Source: Brachionus plicatilis (lineage: Eukaryota; Rotifera; Eurotatoria; Ploima; Brachionidae). Taken from it: a stretch of DNA of 64,000 nt. Under the pieces are notes generated by a model, which was not told the DNA's origin, searched no databases, and worked only from the letters and a program-made list of their open reading frames with translations. The stretch is from contig QEOQ01000221.1 in NCBI GenBank assembly GCA_010279815.1, positions 264,973 through 328,972 on the forward strand, given 5' to 3'. Each line of letters starts with the position of its first letter. The stretch's first letter is position 1. Below, in pieces: positions 30,149 through 43,365 of this stretch. The translations under genes were made by a program, and so were the position numbers.

Positions 30149-33100
30149 TTATCTAAATGATCTTGGAGTATTTGTAAGCGAATTAATGTCGGAAGTCATA
30201 TTTAGAATGTAATTGTTGGCTTCATTTTTCGAAGCTAAGGCGTATTTGTTCACATTTCCAGTGTTGTAGTTTATATCCCAGCAACTGGTATTCATATCGG
30301 TCCAAAGTTTTGTCGCTTTGTCTATATTTTCAACCGAGTTGAAATTTTTTTTCTTGCTCACTAGTAAAACAGGGGGAGAATTTGACTTAACAGGCGGTAG
30401 ATGTGCAGCAGAATTTTTTGAAGATGGAGCCAAATCAAAAATATCAGAGGACAATGCATTTAGTTGGAGTTCTCTTCTCAGTTTATTTTTTTCTTTTATC
30501 AAGGCTTCGAGTCTGTCATTTAAATTTTCTGTCTCATCATTTAGAAGTTTTATTTTACAATTGAGTTGGGCGTTTTGGCGGCGCAGGTCGCGTATTCTTG
30601 AGTCCCGGTCAGCAAGAGATGTCACCAGATTGTTTCTCTCTTCTACTAAAAGTTGGTAAGACGAGTTTTCTTGGTCATTAGTAATTTTAATTTGAGCATT
30701 TGTCAAAAGATCTTTGTATTTGGTCCTTTCTTTTTGGAAATAATCCCACAGTCTTTCGATTTTATTTTTTTGTTTAGTTTTTCTAAGCTCATATTTTTGC
30801 ATTAATAGATCAAATTTTTGGCTATATTCGGAACATTTGACTTCTGAATGTTCCAATTTTTTCCTCATTTCATTCAATTGGTCCTGCAAAGCTGAATTTT
30901 TTTCCAGTTCTGTATGACTTTTGTCTGCAATTAGATCCAATCTGGATTTAACTCCGGTCAGTTGATTTCTATAGTCGACATTTTCATGTTTTAGCTCGGC
31001 ATTCTCGTCCTGGAGCAGGGTTAATTTTTGCTTTATTTTTTTTGCCTCTTCTCTCAACTGTTCTTGTTTTGATTCCAACTTATCGCGACGGGTTTTTTCG
31101 CTGTCCAGCTCGTTTTTAAGGTTTTTTATTTCATCTAATTTTTGGCTATAGCCGGATTTAAAATGAGTCAGTTCGTTTATTACTCCATTGGACTTGATCA
31201 ATTCATGTTTTGTTTCGTTTAGAGTGTTCTTTAAATCGCTGATTTCGATTTCCTGTCTGCTGTTTGTTTCCAAAACTTTTGATAGAGTGTCACGTTCTTC
31301 ATCTAATTCTTTGATTAATTGCTCAAATTTAGACTGCAAACTTTCAAGCTGAAAAAAATTAAAATTTTAAATTTCATTCTGAAACAAGTCTTGGAAATAA
31401 TCAAAAGAAATTAAAAAATTTGAATTGGCAATTCTTGAATAAAATTGTTATTTGAAGATAAAAAAAATAATTTAAAAACATTTGTTTAACGTCAAAAAAG
31501 GGAAGCTTAAATTGTAAGAAGGACACTTAATTTTCTCACAATTTTCTTACAATTTAATATTGTACTTAATTTTTTCATCAGAAAAAAATGATAGTAAAAA
31601 GAATCTGTTGAATTAAAATATTTTGTTTGAATTTGATTTTAAACTTCGAAAAAGACAAGATTATAATATTCTTTTTTAATTTAAAAACCTTTATTTAAAT
31701 AAAAATGTTTTAACAAAATTGAAAAATAAATTAAACAGAATAATTTTATGAATTAAAAAATCTACTAATTAAAAAATAATGAAAAATTGAGATGATATTC
31801 AAACAATTTCATTTAGATAAAGGCCAAAATAAATAAAATAAAGCAAATAAAAGTATATTTGACAGACTTCACCACAAAGCAGCAGTAGAACCACAGCCCA
31901 AGTTCAATGGAGCAGCAGCGGTGTTCCAATTTCCCCAGGTGAGTGGTGCTTCAGTTAAAGGAAGAGTGTTCAAATTATTGTAAGCAAGTGGAGCAGCTGC
32001 TAATGGAAGAGTATTCCAATTATTGTAAGCGAGTGGAGCAGCACTCAAAGGCAAGGTATTCCAATGGTTCCAGGTAAGAGGAGCAGCAGCCAATGGGGCA
32101 GTCAATGATAATCCACAAGTCATTTTATAATTTGTTTGTGATGGTATTTTCTTTAAAAATAATATTTTTACTCAAATTGAATGTTTGATGATTTTTTTTC
32201 TTTTCTTTTCTCGATATTTATATGCATTTGGAATTTTTTTGTTTACAAAAATGCATTATTTGATGTCCCTAATTTAATTTGATTTAATATGTTTTAAAAC
32301 AATCAAATACCACCTAATACTTCATTTTAAACAATCAATATTTTGAATTTGATTAGAAATAAACATTTTTCATTTAAATTCTTAAAGCCTATTAAAATCA
32401 ATTTAAATAAATTTTTTTTTGAATCGAAACATAAGAATATAAATATTGGGAAATAAAATTAAAAAAATCATCAAACATTTAATTTGAGTAAAAATAATAT
32501 TTTTAAATATAATACCATCACATGCAAATTATAAAATGACTTGTGGATTATCATTGACTGCCCCATTGGCTGCTGCTCCTCTTACCTGGAACCATTGGAA
32601 TACCTTGCCTTTGAGTTCTGCTCCACTTGCTTACAACAATTGGAATACTCTACCATTAGCAGCTGCTCCACTTGCTTACAATAGTTTGAACACTCTTCCT
32701 TTAACTGAAGCACCACTCACCTGGGGAAACTGGAACACTGCTGCTGCACCATTGAACTTGGGCTGTGGTTCTACTGCTGCTTTGTGGTAGATTTTTTAAT
32801 TCAGAAAATTATTCTGTTTAATTTATTTTTCAATTTTGTTAAAACATTTTTATTTAAATAAAGGCCTTTTAAATTGAAATACATTTATGTATCTTAATTC
32901 CTTTTTTTTTATAATATTTAGTTTTTACTTTTTTTAAATTTATCTGTTAAATTTTTTTATTTAATTCTTTTCTTAATTTAATTTTTACCTTATACAAAGA
33001 TATTTTTAATTTGTCGCCATAAGGATATTTTGGTATGTTTTTAATTCTTTTTTTTTTTTAAATTATGTTTTAATTTATCTTAGATTTAAACTGGTTGTTA

Positions 33101-36100
33101 AATTATATAGATTAAATTTTCATAGAATATCCTATTATAATTTGAATGGAAGGCTCAATTTTTTCCAGTTATTGAATTTCTATTACGAAATAACTTTTAA
33201 GATTAGAAGTATATTTTCATTATAGTTGTGTGTATCTTATTCGCTTTTTTTTGAAAATTTTAAATTTTGGCTAAATAAAAAAAATATTTCGATACAAATA
33301 ATACTGACGGTTAAAAATTAAATCTCTGAATTGTAAATTTTTTTAAAAAAATTAAAATTTTTGCAAAAATTCTAATAGTTACCTCTTTAGCTTTTTGTTC
33401 CAACTTTGAGTTTTGAAGTTCAATTTTACTAATCTTAATATTCAACTCTCCGATTTTGTTCAAATTCTAACATTGAATAAAAAATCAAAAAAATTTTTTT
33501 GAAATAGAAAAACTTACTTTTTCATTTATACTTTCCAGACTTTTCATCCTATCATAAATCTGACCCTTTTCCATTTTTTCCTGGTCCAATTTTAAATTCA
33601 AACCAATTTTCTCGTTCTCCAATTTAATAGCCAAATCGCTTTTTTCACAAAAAATCTTATTCTGCTCTTTGCTGGTCTCATTAATCATTTCCAATTCAAA
33701 ACTAGCCTTGTTATACTTTTCCTGTAAACTCAAATAATCTTGCATCATTTTGGAATTCTGCTGTTCATTTTGATTGACTATAAACTTAAGCTCTTTGTTC
33801 AAGCTCTCAATTTCGAGCTTAAAATTAAATTCTTCTTTTTGATAATCACTTATTTTTTCATTTAAATTTTTTATTTCCGCATCAAGACTTTCAATACGAG
33901 CTTCAAAAGAGCTTCGTTCTTTTTCCGAATTTTCCTTTAAACTGCCATTTGTATTCTCCAGATCCTTAATAGCGGACTCTTGCAGACTTACTCTGATATT
34001 TAATTCGTGAATAGTCTCATTTTTGTTGTTCAAATTTTCATTTAAATCCTCAATTTGATTTTTAAATTTTTTTTTCTCAGTCTCCAGCTCCATTATACTT
34101 CCATTTTGTTGCTTAACCAAATTCAAAGAGTCTTTGTAGGCTATGTCCATATTACTTAGTTGGGACCATAAGTTGTCATTGCGCTGTAGCAATTCCTTAA
34201 GACGTTCTTCGCCCAGTTCAATGCTTTTTTGGTGCTCCTCTTTCTCGCAGTCTAAATCGTTCTCTAAATTGATAATTTTTTTCTGCAAAAGTAAAATGTC
34301 ATCTTTGGTTGTTTCGTTTTGTTCATATTTTTTGATAAATTCTTTCATTTCGTCATCTTTTAAGGCTATCTGTGACTTGAGCTCGTTGTACTGGCTTATC
34401 TTGTCATTCAGTTTGGTTTGTGTTTTTTCCAAATCCAGCAAAAGCTTTTCGTTTTCACCGCGTATCCATTCAAGCTCTAGCTTTGGTGTTTTCAAATTTT
34501 TCTCCTCGTTTTTTACTTGAGGAATTGTGACAGTTTGGACCCGTGGTGAACTCAGCTTATCGTTGAGCAGTTTTTCATGCTGCTTTAGACAGGTGCTCAA
34601 TTTGTCATATTCTTTTTTTAAGTGTTCATAGTTCAGCTTGTACTGGACCAATTCATCAAGTTCGTTGTTCAAGTTTTCTATTTCGGCCTGAAATGTTTTG
34701 CTCTCATCTTTGAGTTGTTTTGTTTCGGATTCAAAAATGCCAATTTCATCATAAAGTTTTTCTACTTCGATTTTTAAATTTTGGTTCTCTTGTGCAAGCT
34801 TTGTGTTTTCCAGCTTTAGAAAGTCGTCACTACTTGATGTAGGACTTGATTCATCTTCCTGATTTTTTTTGGTCAAATCGTCCACTTGTTTTCTTAAATT
34901 TTCTATTTCAGTTTGATGTGAATTGAATTCTTCGAGTTCTTGAGAAAATGGCACTGTGTTCTTCAACGCAGATAGTTCTTCTTGTAGACGATGTCGGTCG
35001 GCTAGGATTACGGCAATTTTTTCGTGTGTAGGTGCGCCAACTATTTTTCCAAAGCCTTCAAGTATCAAAATTTCAATGGTCGCTTCGGAAAGGTCTTCGG
35101 ATGTATCCGAACTAGATATGTCATTAGCAGAAGCTTGATTTTTCAGACAGACCTCCAATTCATACTGGGTATTTTCAAGTTCGGATTCTAAATTTTTAAT
35201 TTTTGATTTGAGTTGAGTATTTAAGTTTTCACGTTCTTCAATTAGTTGCTTCACTTTTAAAATTGTGTCTTGTAGCTTAAAAAAAATAAAAATAAAAATT
35301 TATAAAATTAAATAATCAGTTTTTGAAATCATAAAGACCATTTACTTAAAGATACATTGAGGGAATAAAAGATGCGAAAATTTATCAATAAAAGAAATCA
35401 TGTTTTTGAAATAATTAAAAAAAAAAAACATTGTTATTAAGATTTTTTTTATAGATCTTAAAAGACGATATTTTGTTCTATGAAAATTTTTTTTCTAAGG
35501 GTATGAAATTAGCTCTGAAAAATTTGAAGAGCAATAATCTCAGTAGCACTTTTTGATCTGAATTTTTAATTATAAAAAAATTAAATTAGCTTTAATTATA
35601 TTAATTATATAAAATAATTTTACAAAAACTTCATTTATTTAATAAATATGTTATCGAAAATAAGAATATGCTATCCCAAATACAAATATATTAAATTAAT
35701 ATATCAATTTTCTAGAAATGTCACTTATGAACATAAATGGAGAGCTTTTAATTCATCTTTTTTTCAAAAGTGATGATAAATGTCATAGATAATAGAAAAA
35801 TAATAAAAAAATCATTTGATTTGAGAAGTAAGCTCTCAAATTATTGTATTAATTTTACTTCTAATTCATCGTACTCTCTTATCCCATGAACCATTTAATT
35901 TTATAACCATGAATGGTAACCTCAAATGACAAGTAACACACGCAGGAAATAAAGTTAGTTAAGTTTTGGAGCAAATTTAAAAGATTTTCAAAAACTAAAT
36001 TTCATATTTGTAAAGCCATCTTCAATGTGTCATAGAAATTTGGAACTTTTACAAGGGGAAAATATATAAACCATGAATGGGAGCAAAGAAGAGAAAGTAA

Positions 36101-38221
36101 GTTTGAGATTATCTTGAGAGACTTGCCATGAGAATTTCGATTAAATGGAAATATGGAATAGACTACAAAATGAAAAATCTATATTTATAAAAATATTTTA
36201 AAAAATTTAAGAAAAAGCTAGACCATTTAAAAATAATTAGTAGTTTAATAATAATTAAACTCTTTTTCATTTATTGTTATCATTTATTTTTTTAACCAAC
36301 ATATATATATATATAAATTCAAGTGTTAGAACTATATCGTTAAATTATATCTAAAAAATTATAAGTAAACTTTTGTTAAATTTTTGAACTGAAATTAGAA
36401 TTGAACGATACAAAAAAAATTATTCTTATATTATAAATATAACGCTAACGGTTTTAATTAGCACTTGAATTTTCAACGTCTAACTTAAATGATCAAGTCA
36501 TAATTTTTATAAAAGATTTTTTTTTAATTATTTGAAATCTTTTTTTAGTAAAAATACTTAAAACTTAATTTCTCCTGCTTATAAAAATAGATCAAATTTG
36601 GTCAAATTTTCAAAATTTTCATTTTAAATAAAATAATGATTTTAAATTTAAACCTAGAGGTTCAATCTTTTTTTTAGTTTTTTCACTGCTAAAAGTTTAA
36701 TTTTCTTACTATTTGAAATAAATTTAGAAAAAAAAGGTCAATAGACTTTAAAGAGAAAAAATTAGACTTTAAAAATTATCTTGAGATTCATTAAAAAATT
36801 TAAAATTTAGTTTAAATTTAGTAAAAATTTTGACTGACTTTTAGTTTTAAAAAAAGATGAACTAATTTGGAGTAAATTAATTTCAAAATTAAAACAATTT
36901 TTTTAGAATTTTTTTAAATTAATTTTTTTTATAAGATGCCAGCATTTGACATTTCAGCTTTAAAAAGGGGGTTGTGAAGTTCGTTTCAATTCGATCTTTT
37001 CAATTCAGAAAAACTTGAATAACTTTTTTACTAAAAGAGAAAATTTAGTTCTGTTATTCAAGTTTTTCTGAATTGAAACGATCGAATTGAAATGAACTTC
37101 ACAACCCCTTTAAAAAGTCTGTAAAAAAATTATCGGAACACCAATTATTTGAAGCTTTTTCAAGAAATATAATAAAAAAATTAAAATCCTAACTTGAAGT
37201 CGTTTAAATTCTTTATTTTGATTATGAATTTTTTAACTTAATAAAAAAATGCCTAACAGCCAAAAAACAGGTTTAAGATAGTTATTTTTATATTTAATAA
37301 TGAACAGTAATTTAAGTATTTAAAATATTAATTGATAATACTGAACAGATCAACCAAAACTTTTGAAAAATTAAATTAGAAATACAAAATTGAAATCAAA
37401 TTTCTAATTTTCTCAAAAGATTTTCAATTTAGACTATGCTCTTTCATATTAGTTTTTTACAATTAAAAAGAGAAAATTAATTTAGGAATTAATTTACTCC
37501 AATTTAGTTCATCTTTTTTTATAATTAAAAGTCTAAGTCATGTGAAATTTTTAATTAAAACGATGTTTAAGCTATTTTAAAAGCAATTTGATAGATCTTT
37601 GATAAATAATAAACTGATTTTAAAATTAATAATTGATATTTTTTAAAAATAATCATAAATTTAAAAATATTTAAAAGCAATTAATTAAATTGAGTTTGAT
37701 TAAGAGTACAAGTTTCATATCAAAATTAAAAACTAATTTTATTTGCTAAAAATTTTAATTAAAAATCTAGGTCTAATTTACTTACTATTTGAACTTAATT
37801 TAGAAAAAAAAAGGTCTAAAGAGAAAATTAGACTTTTCAAATTATCTTGAGATTCATAAAAAAATCAAAAATATAATTAACCGATTCTCTAGAAATGTTC
37901 TACAAATCATCTTGAAATTTAAATTTATAACTGTCGTATAACCTCTGAATTACGGGGAAAAATGGGCATTGAAAAATTAAAATTTTTTAAAATTCTAATT
38001 AAAACAAATTTGAAATAAAAAAAACTTACTTGAGATATTTCTTCTTTGTGCTCCTGGTCAAATCTTTTAATATCCTCGATTTTAGTGAAATATTTCCTTT
38101 CCAAATCTGCAAACAAATTGAAAAAATAAGTTAACTTTGCATGTTCAGAGTCGTTAAGCAATTCTGGATCTAAATTAAGGCGTTCTTGTTCTTGTTCCAG
38201 AAAACTTTCTATCAAATCCAT
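30149..38221 (-). CDS. Large coiled-coil protein, four exons
   Basis: I join exons at 38,221-38,030, 35,275-33,518, 33,466-33,383 and 31,348-30,149. All boundaries fall between codons and use GT..AG (donors gtaagt, gtaagt, gtaact; acceptors taag, ttag, tcag). The protein is 1,077 residues. A 64-residue exon 1 begins MDLIESFLEQEQERLNL. A short non-coiled patch in exon 2 reads EGFGKIVGAPTHEKIAVILA. Long Glu/Lys/Leu/Asn-rich heptad stretches fill exons 2-4. The C-terminal ~100 residues (from about SSDIFDLAPSSKN) are not coiled and are Ser/Asn-rich. The make-up resembles golgins, centrosomal or motor-adaptor proteins, but I do not recognise the ortholog. Intron 2 is only 51 bp. Intron 1 holds a foldback element and intron 3 hosts gene pair 7. 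Confidence 0.8.
31869..32123 (-). CDS. Pair 7, B member: small W/N-rich repeat protein (84 aa)
   Basis: This has four units and a TGA stop. It ends STAALW, unlike the STSALW of the B members of pairs 3-6. It is transcribed in the same direction as the host coiled-coil gene and lies wholly within its third intron. Confidence 0.75.
   Translation of the reverse strand: MTCGLSLTAPLAAAPLTWNHWNTLPLSAAPLAYNNWNTLPLAAAPLAYNNLNTLPLTEAPLTWGNWNTAAAPLNLGCGSTAALW
32124..32535. promoter_or_regulatory. Bidirectional promoter of pair 7
   Basis: TATA boxes are at 32,214-32,222 (minus) and 32,438-32,447 (plus). Beta faces B and alpha faces A. This is an intronic promoter inside another gene. Confidence 0.7.
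32536..32790 (+). CDS. Pair 7, A member: small W/N-rich repeat protein (84 aa)
   Basis: This has four units and a TAG stop. It carries LSSAPLAY in unit 2 and AYNSLNT in unit 3, where others have AYNNLNT. It is antisense to the host coiled-coil gene. Confidence 0.75.
   Translation: MTCGLSLTAPLAAAPLTWNHWNTLPLSSAPLAYNNWNTLPLAAAPLAYNSLNTLPLTEAPLTWGNWNTAAAPLNLGCGSTAALW
35276..38029 (-). other. Intron 1 of the coiled-coil gene
   Basis: This is 2,754 bp of AT-rich sequence between exons 1 and 2 with no additional exon that I can see. Blocks near 36,700-36,780 and 37,790-37,860 repeat each other (aaaaaaaggtc, gagaaaattagac, ttatcttgagattcat). A foldback lies at about 36,958-37,117. Confidence 0.55.
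36958..37117. repeat. Foldback element with ~63 bp arms
   Basis: The left arm (36,958-37,023; gttgtgaagttcgtttcaat, caattcagaaaaacttgaat) and right arm (37,053-37,117) are near-perfect reverse complements around a ~30 bp loop. This is a small MITE-like hairpin within intron 1. Confidence 0.8.
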
Positions 38222-41025
38222 GTTTGGCTAAATTGAATTACTCGGTCCTAGCCGATATTTTCGCTTAAATTTTTGTTTAAACTAGCCAACGTTAATGACA
38301 AAAATTTAAAATTTGAATTTATAAAATACGGCACTCGCAAGGCTTCTCATCTAATCTTAAAAAAATAAAAAAAAATTTAAAAATTCAAGCAGCGTTAAAA
38401 TTCCGTATAAGTGAAATCGGTTGTTTAGCACCGATCTAATCAAATACATTCAAAGTAGTCCTTTATAGAGCTGAGTAGTCTATTTACGGTAAATATTATT
38501 TCGAGAACAGGTCTAGAATTAGATCGAATAAAATTAAAATCTGTTTTTCTCTAAGTAGCCTCGTTAAAACAGTTCTTGAAAGCATTCAAATTTGCACGTA
38601 GTTAAGGTGAATTTTTTTTCGAAATTTAATTTATGTTGAATAGGAGGTGAATATTTCAAAATTTCAAAAGGTAATAATCAACAAATGATAAAAGCTTGAT
38701 TTAAAAAAAATTCAAGTTGAAGACTCTCTCAAGTCCATTTATTAACCTAATAGCTCCAAGCAAATAGATTTATCTCGTTTTATCAAATTCATGTGAGTCT
38801 TGACAAAAATTTCAACTTACTTGTGTCAAAATGTTGTCCCAGTGCGAATTTTAGCAGTTTAAAAATTTAATATTGCTGAATTCAAAAAAGTTCGAATCCA
38901 AATCCCTTAGCTAATCGTGGGCAATTAAACTTAAAATCAAGTCTAAAAATACAAAATTGCATCAAATTTGTATTCTTCTTTTAATAGAACATGACCCAAA
39001 TTTTTGCTAGAATGGTAAAAAATTTTGATTCCCTTCTTGAAAATGAGAAAAGAAATAGTTTACATTTAAATTAAATTTTTGATTTTTTTCTTAAGTTATT
39101 TAATTAGCTTAATCGAAAGTTAAATGTAATTATTGCAAAATGATTCTTAATAGACATGAACTGTAAGTCTTTAATCCAAAATTGTAATAACTAAAATTTA
39201 TTAGGAGAGCGTTTAGAGCAAATTAAATTATTTTAGTTTGGTCAAATTTTCTTGTTTTAATGAAACATTGGAAACATGCTTGTGATCGGATTCATTCGAG
39301 CGTAACACAGGACACTTTGCTTTGTTTTTCTTTGATTCATATAAAGAATTTAAATGAAATTTTAAATTAGATTCAAAAAGTTTTGAAGAGCTTTGTTTAT
39401 TAAGAAATAAATTTAAACAAAACTATCGCAAATTGAAGTAAACTTTCGCATTTATTCAAAGATGAAATTTCTTATTTCCGATTGTTAGGGATCAACCTTT
39501 AATAAATAGAGACTTTTAAACTTTATTCAATGCATGAAATGTTTTTTCCAATTAAAATTATTTATCTTTTTATTTTTGACCTGGTTAATTTTTTTGATAA
39601 CTAAAATTAAATTAGTTTTTTTATTTGAATTTAATCGATTTTTAACAGTTAAGATCGACATTAATTTTTATTACCCAAAAATTTAGGTTAAAAATATTTT
39701 GAATTCTAAAATAGAATTCAAGCTATATTTATAAAACGTGCTTGTTTTTTTGATATTTGAAAAAAAGTTTCTTCATTTTAAATTTTGGTTAAATAAAATT
39801 TTAAAATATTGGATTTAAATTTTAACAATGCGTCAAATTATATTTGATTTTAAATAATTTCTAAAATTTTCAATTTGATCGATATAATTATTCTTTATTT
39901 CTATTAATTAAAAAATTTTGATTCATTTTAATTTTTTTTAATCGTAATGTGAAGGATGCAATCAAAATTTTGATAAAACTTAATTATTATAGATTTTTGA
40001 AATTTTTTCTATTTGCTCTGGTATTTGTTGTGGTAAAATATCGTAATTGGTAAGCCATATACCTTTATGTTTTAGGTTTAAGTCAAAGATGGTTAACTTT
40101 AAGCATCTTAAAGAAGTATAATATGAATTTAGAAAAATTCATCTTGCCGTTGCGAAATTATTTGTAAAGGAAAAAATTTACGTAAAAATCAATTAATTAA
40201 TAAAAAAATTATAGAATTTAAGATAAATTTTCTTCAAATATTTACTTTTTTAAATATCGAGAATATTTATGATTTGGAATGCTTTAAATATAATCAGACT
40301 AATGCTTAATTTTATTCTTATATGCTCCATAAAAGTCCTTAAAGGTCTAGACACTCTTATTTCTTCGTGTTTAGTGAGCGACCCAAATATTACTACTTTT
40401 TCAAATAGAAAATAGTTTTGTTAAGTTTTATCCAAAAGAAAGGTTAATCTTTGTTGAGATAAAAGACTTTCTGACTGTAAATGTTCAAACTCCTGTTCAC
40501 TTGCTAAAAAATAAAATTTTTGATTTTAGACATTTACTGACATCACGATAATTTGTGGTTGGTTTGAGGACAGAAAGTAATATCTTTTGTAACCAGAACT
40601 TGATACTAAATGCTACCGAATTGATTCAAAAGATTTTAAAGTTTTCAGTATGCTTTTTATATGCTTTTTTAGAATAAATTTAACACAAAATGTTTCAATT
40701 TTATTTTTTCTAAGGTATCTTATTTAGGTATTGACAATTCCAAATACAAATAGAACAAAATTCTTCATTTTTTGATAAATTAAAATTAAAGTTAATGAAA
40801 GAATTAAAAAAAAATACTATAACATAGTGCAACATACTTTTTTGCAGCTTTTTTACATTAAAATTTTATTTTGCTTTTTTTAGTAAATCAAATCAATAAT
40901 AAATTTAAATCTTATTGATGTTTGATTTTTTTCATTTTTTATATTAGAAAAATTATTTTAGGTAAAAAAGGTGCAATATGCTGCAGTATGTTTTAAAGTA
41001 TATTTTATTATCGTTTATTATTATG
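38222..41025. other. Noncoding AT-rich DNA upstream of the coiled-coil gene
   Basis: The first part should hold the promoter of the minus-strand gene, but no clear TATA box was chosen. I see no open frame with recognisable content across the remaining ~2.7 kb. Confidence 0.4.
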
Positions 41026-41836
41026 CAGACTTGGGAACAGTATAAGAAAAATCAGTATCAGTCAGTAATAGTATTAAGCCCAATCAGTATCAGTCATTAT
41101 CAGTATTAAGGATGAAATTCAGTATCGAAATCAGCCAGTACCAGTATTAAGGCTATCAGTATAAAATCATGTTTTTAAAAAAAAATTTAAATTTTCTAAT
41201 AAAATATATTTCAGTCTTTTTGTCAATTTTGTGACCATTCAGATAAAAATACAAAAACAAACAAATAAAGTTTATATCGGACTTATTTTAAAATTTTTTT
41301 AAAATTTAACAAAAAAAAATAGAATTTTTATTTTTATAGGTAATCCTTATTACATTTTAAGAACATTAAATTTGAAAGGTTATTGTATGTGAATCGACTT
41401 CGATGTGGTCTCATTAAAAATCCAGATACCGAAATTACCTGTTCGATCTTTGCTGAGGTAGCCTGAATACAAAAAATTTCCCTGGACATTGTTGATAAAA
41501 TTTTAAATCTACTTTCGTTTACCTTCCAATATTCTAATAGATCACATTTTCTATTAACCGCCCCTTTTATTTTTGTTTGTTTTTAAAACAATTATATCCA
41601 TTTTACATAAACATGTAAATTGATGAAACAAAAATAAAATTATGTTTCAAAATTAATTTGACATTTTTAAATTTTTTTTCTAATTTTCAGTATTTTCCAG
41701 TAATACTGAAATACTGATTATCAGCTCCAGTCAGTAGCAATATTTTAACGATCAGTATCAGTAACAGTATCAGTAATACTGAATACTGAAATATACTGAT
41801 ACTGATCAGTATAATACTGTCAGTATCCCAAGTCTG
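41026..41836. mobile_element. hAT-type non-autonomous element with CAGTAT subterminal repeats
   Basis: The termini are CAGACTTGGGA (41,026) and TCCCAAGTCTG (41,836), an 11-bp inverted repeat. Flanking 8-bp sequences are ttattatg (41,018-41,025) and ttattttg (41,837-41,844), 7 of 8 matching, as expected of a hAT target duplication. The first ~140 bp and last ~130 bp are packed with cagtat / atcagta repeats in opposing orientation, which resemble transposase-binding subterminal arrays. The internal ~540 bp shows no transposase. Confidence 0.7.
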
Positions 41837-43365
41837 TTATTTTGTATCAAAAAAGGAATTATTTTTGTTCAATTTGTATTCGAATTTCACAATACCCCTA
41901 TTTGTAAAAAGTAATTTGGGATTTTTTGGAATTTTAATTTTTAATAGAAAGTATAAAATTGTTTGTCAGTAACTGAAGAAAAAAATGCTTGGATAATTTT
42001 ATTACTTAAAATATTAACAAAATAATATTAATCAATATACAAAAAAGATGTTGAACATATAAAAGTGCAACCTATATCTTTTGAATGGTTTTTGATTTAA
42101 GTTCTTTGAAAAATGATAAATAATGCAAAAAACATGATAAATATAACCGTATTTCATCAAATATAAGTTTGGTCATCAAAGGATTTCTTCTATTCGAAAA
42201 TTTTTCACTTCTAAAATATGACTCAATTAAAAGAAATTAATAGCTATTTTTTTCGTCTATTAAATACAAGAAAAATGCATGTTTTACATGAGAGATGATT
42301 CATAAATTTTTTTTAAACAAGACACATATTCTCTAGGAAATAACTCAAATACGGTAGGTGAGGTTAGAGTTGGTCAAAAGTCAAAGTTTTACAAAGTTTA
42401 ATTTTTTTTATTAAGTCAAGACCAAAGCTTTTTCTTTTTTTTTTAGATGGCACTTTTTTGGGTTCTTATGTAATACCTGGAACGGCAAAAAATCATGTGA
42501 CTATAATTCTGATTGATGGATTGCGGTTTAGGCTAGTTATTTTGGCGGCCTAGTTCAAGTCTGAATCATTAAAATTAAAGTCCAAGTCCCGAATTTCAAA
42601 GTCAAAGTCAATCTTGAATAACTAATTTTATATTTTTTTTTTAAGATTTTTTAGATTTTGAGATATTTAAAAATGTTTTTCTAAGATTTGTTAAGAGGAA
42701 TTGTGATTTGCTTTTATTTATAAAAACTGCTGAATCCTTTGAAAAACATGGAATTATCCTTTAAATAAAATGAAAATAAAGTTTTAGAATTTAAAATGAA
42801 ACAAGAAATATTATTTACAATAGAATTTACTGAAATTTTTATTTTATTATGAATAATTATCTTTTTTTACAGTTTAGAACATTATTTTGTTAAAACTTAT
42901 GTAATATAATGAAATGTTACAAAAACTAACAAAATTTAATTGAAGAAGAAGAAGACATTTGAAGTAATTTTACTCGAAGATAATTATTTGAAAAAGTTAA
43001 AGACTTAATATTAGATAAAATAGACACATTCGTTGACATTTGCGTTCGCTTTATAATTGATAAATATTTGTCAGAAAGAATAATATCCGAAGAAATACGA
43101 AATAAAATAGTAAATTTTAACAAAGTATTACGAAAAAAATATTAAAAAAAGTGCTTATTTTCTAATATTCTTCATTATTTATTATTATTTCGGTTTATTA
43201 GGCTAAATAATAGAGCTAGAGCAAAAATAATTAAAAATTTGATTCCAGAGATTAAAAGGTACTAATTTTTATTTAAATATTTGATATTTAATAATTTTGG
43301 CAAAATCGACCTTTTCTGAATCACTGTGCAAATGTCAAAAATTTGTTTTCCAAATGAAACAAATT
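41837..43365. other. Noncoding AT-rich stretch
   Basis: No gene or clear repeat is recognised. The 65-codon minus-strand frame at 42,926-43,123 has no recognisable content. Confidence 0.35.

Larger units (their letters stand above)
31679..32880. mobile_element. Gene-pair cassette 7 inside an intron, ends as inverted A flanks
   Basis: The divergent pair lies within intron 3 (31,349-33,382) of the coiled-coil gene. To the right is a normal A flank (attcagaaaattattctg to ggccttttaaattgaaat, ending near 32,880). To the left, beyond the B flank, is a second reversed A-flank end (tttaaaaacctttatttaaa at about 31,679 to taaaaaatctac at 31,770). The cassette is therefore bounded by inverted repeats of about 90 bp. 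Sequence outside is unrelated to other cassettes. This looks like an insertion, but I could not define a target duplication. Confidence 0.5.

Noticed and set aside
38890..38899. GTTCGAATCC, similar to a tRNA T-loop
   Set aside because: No acceptor stem, D-arm or anticodon arm can be formed around it.
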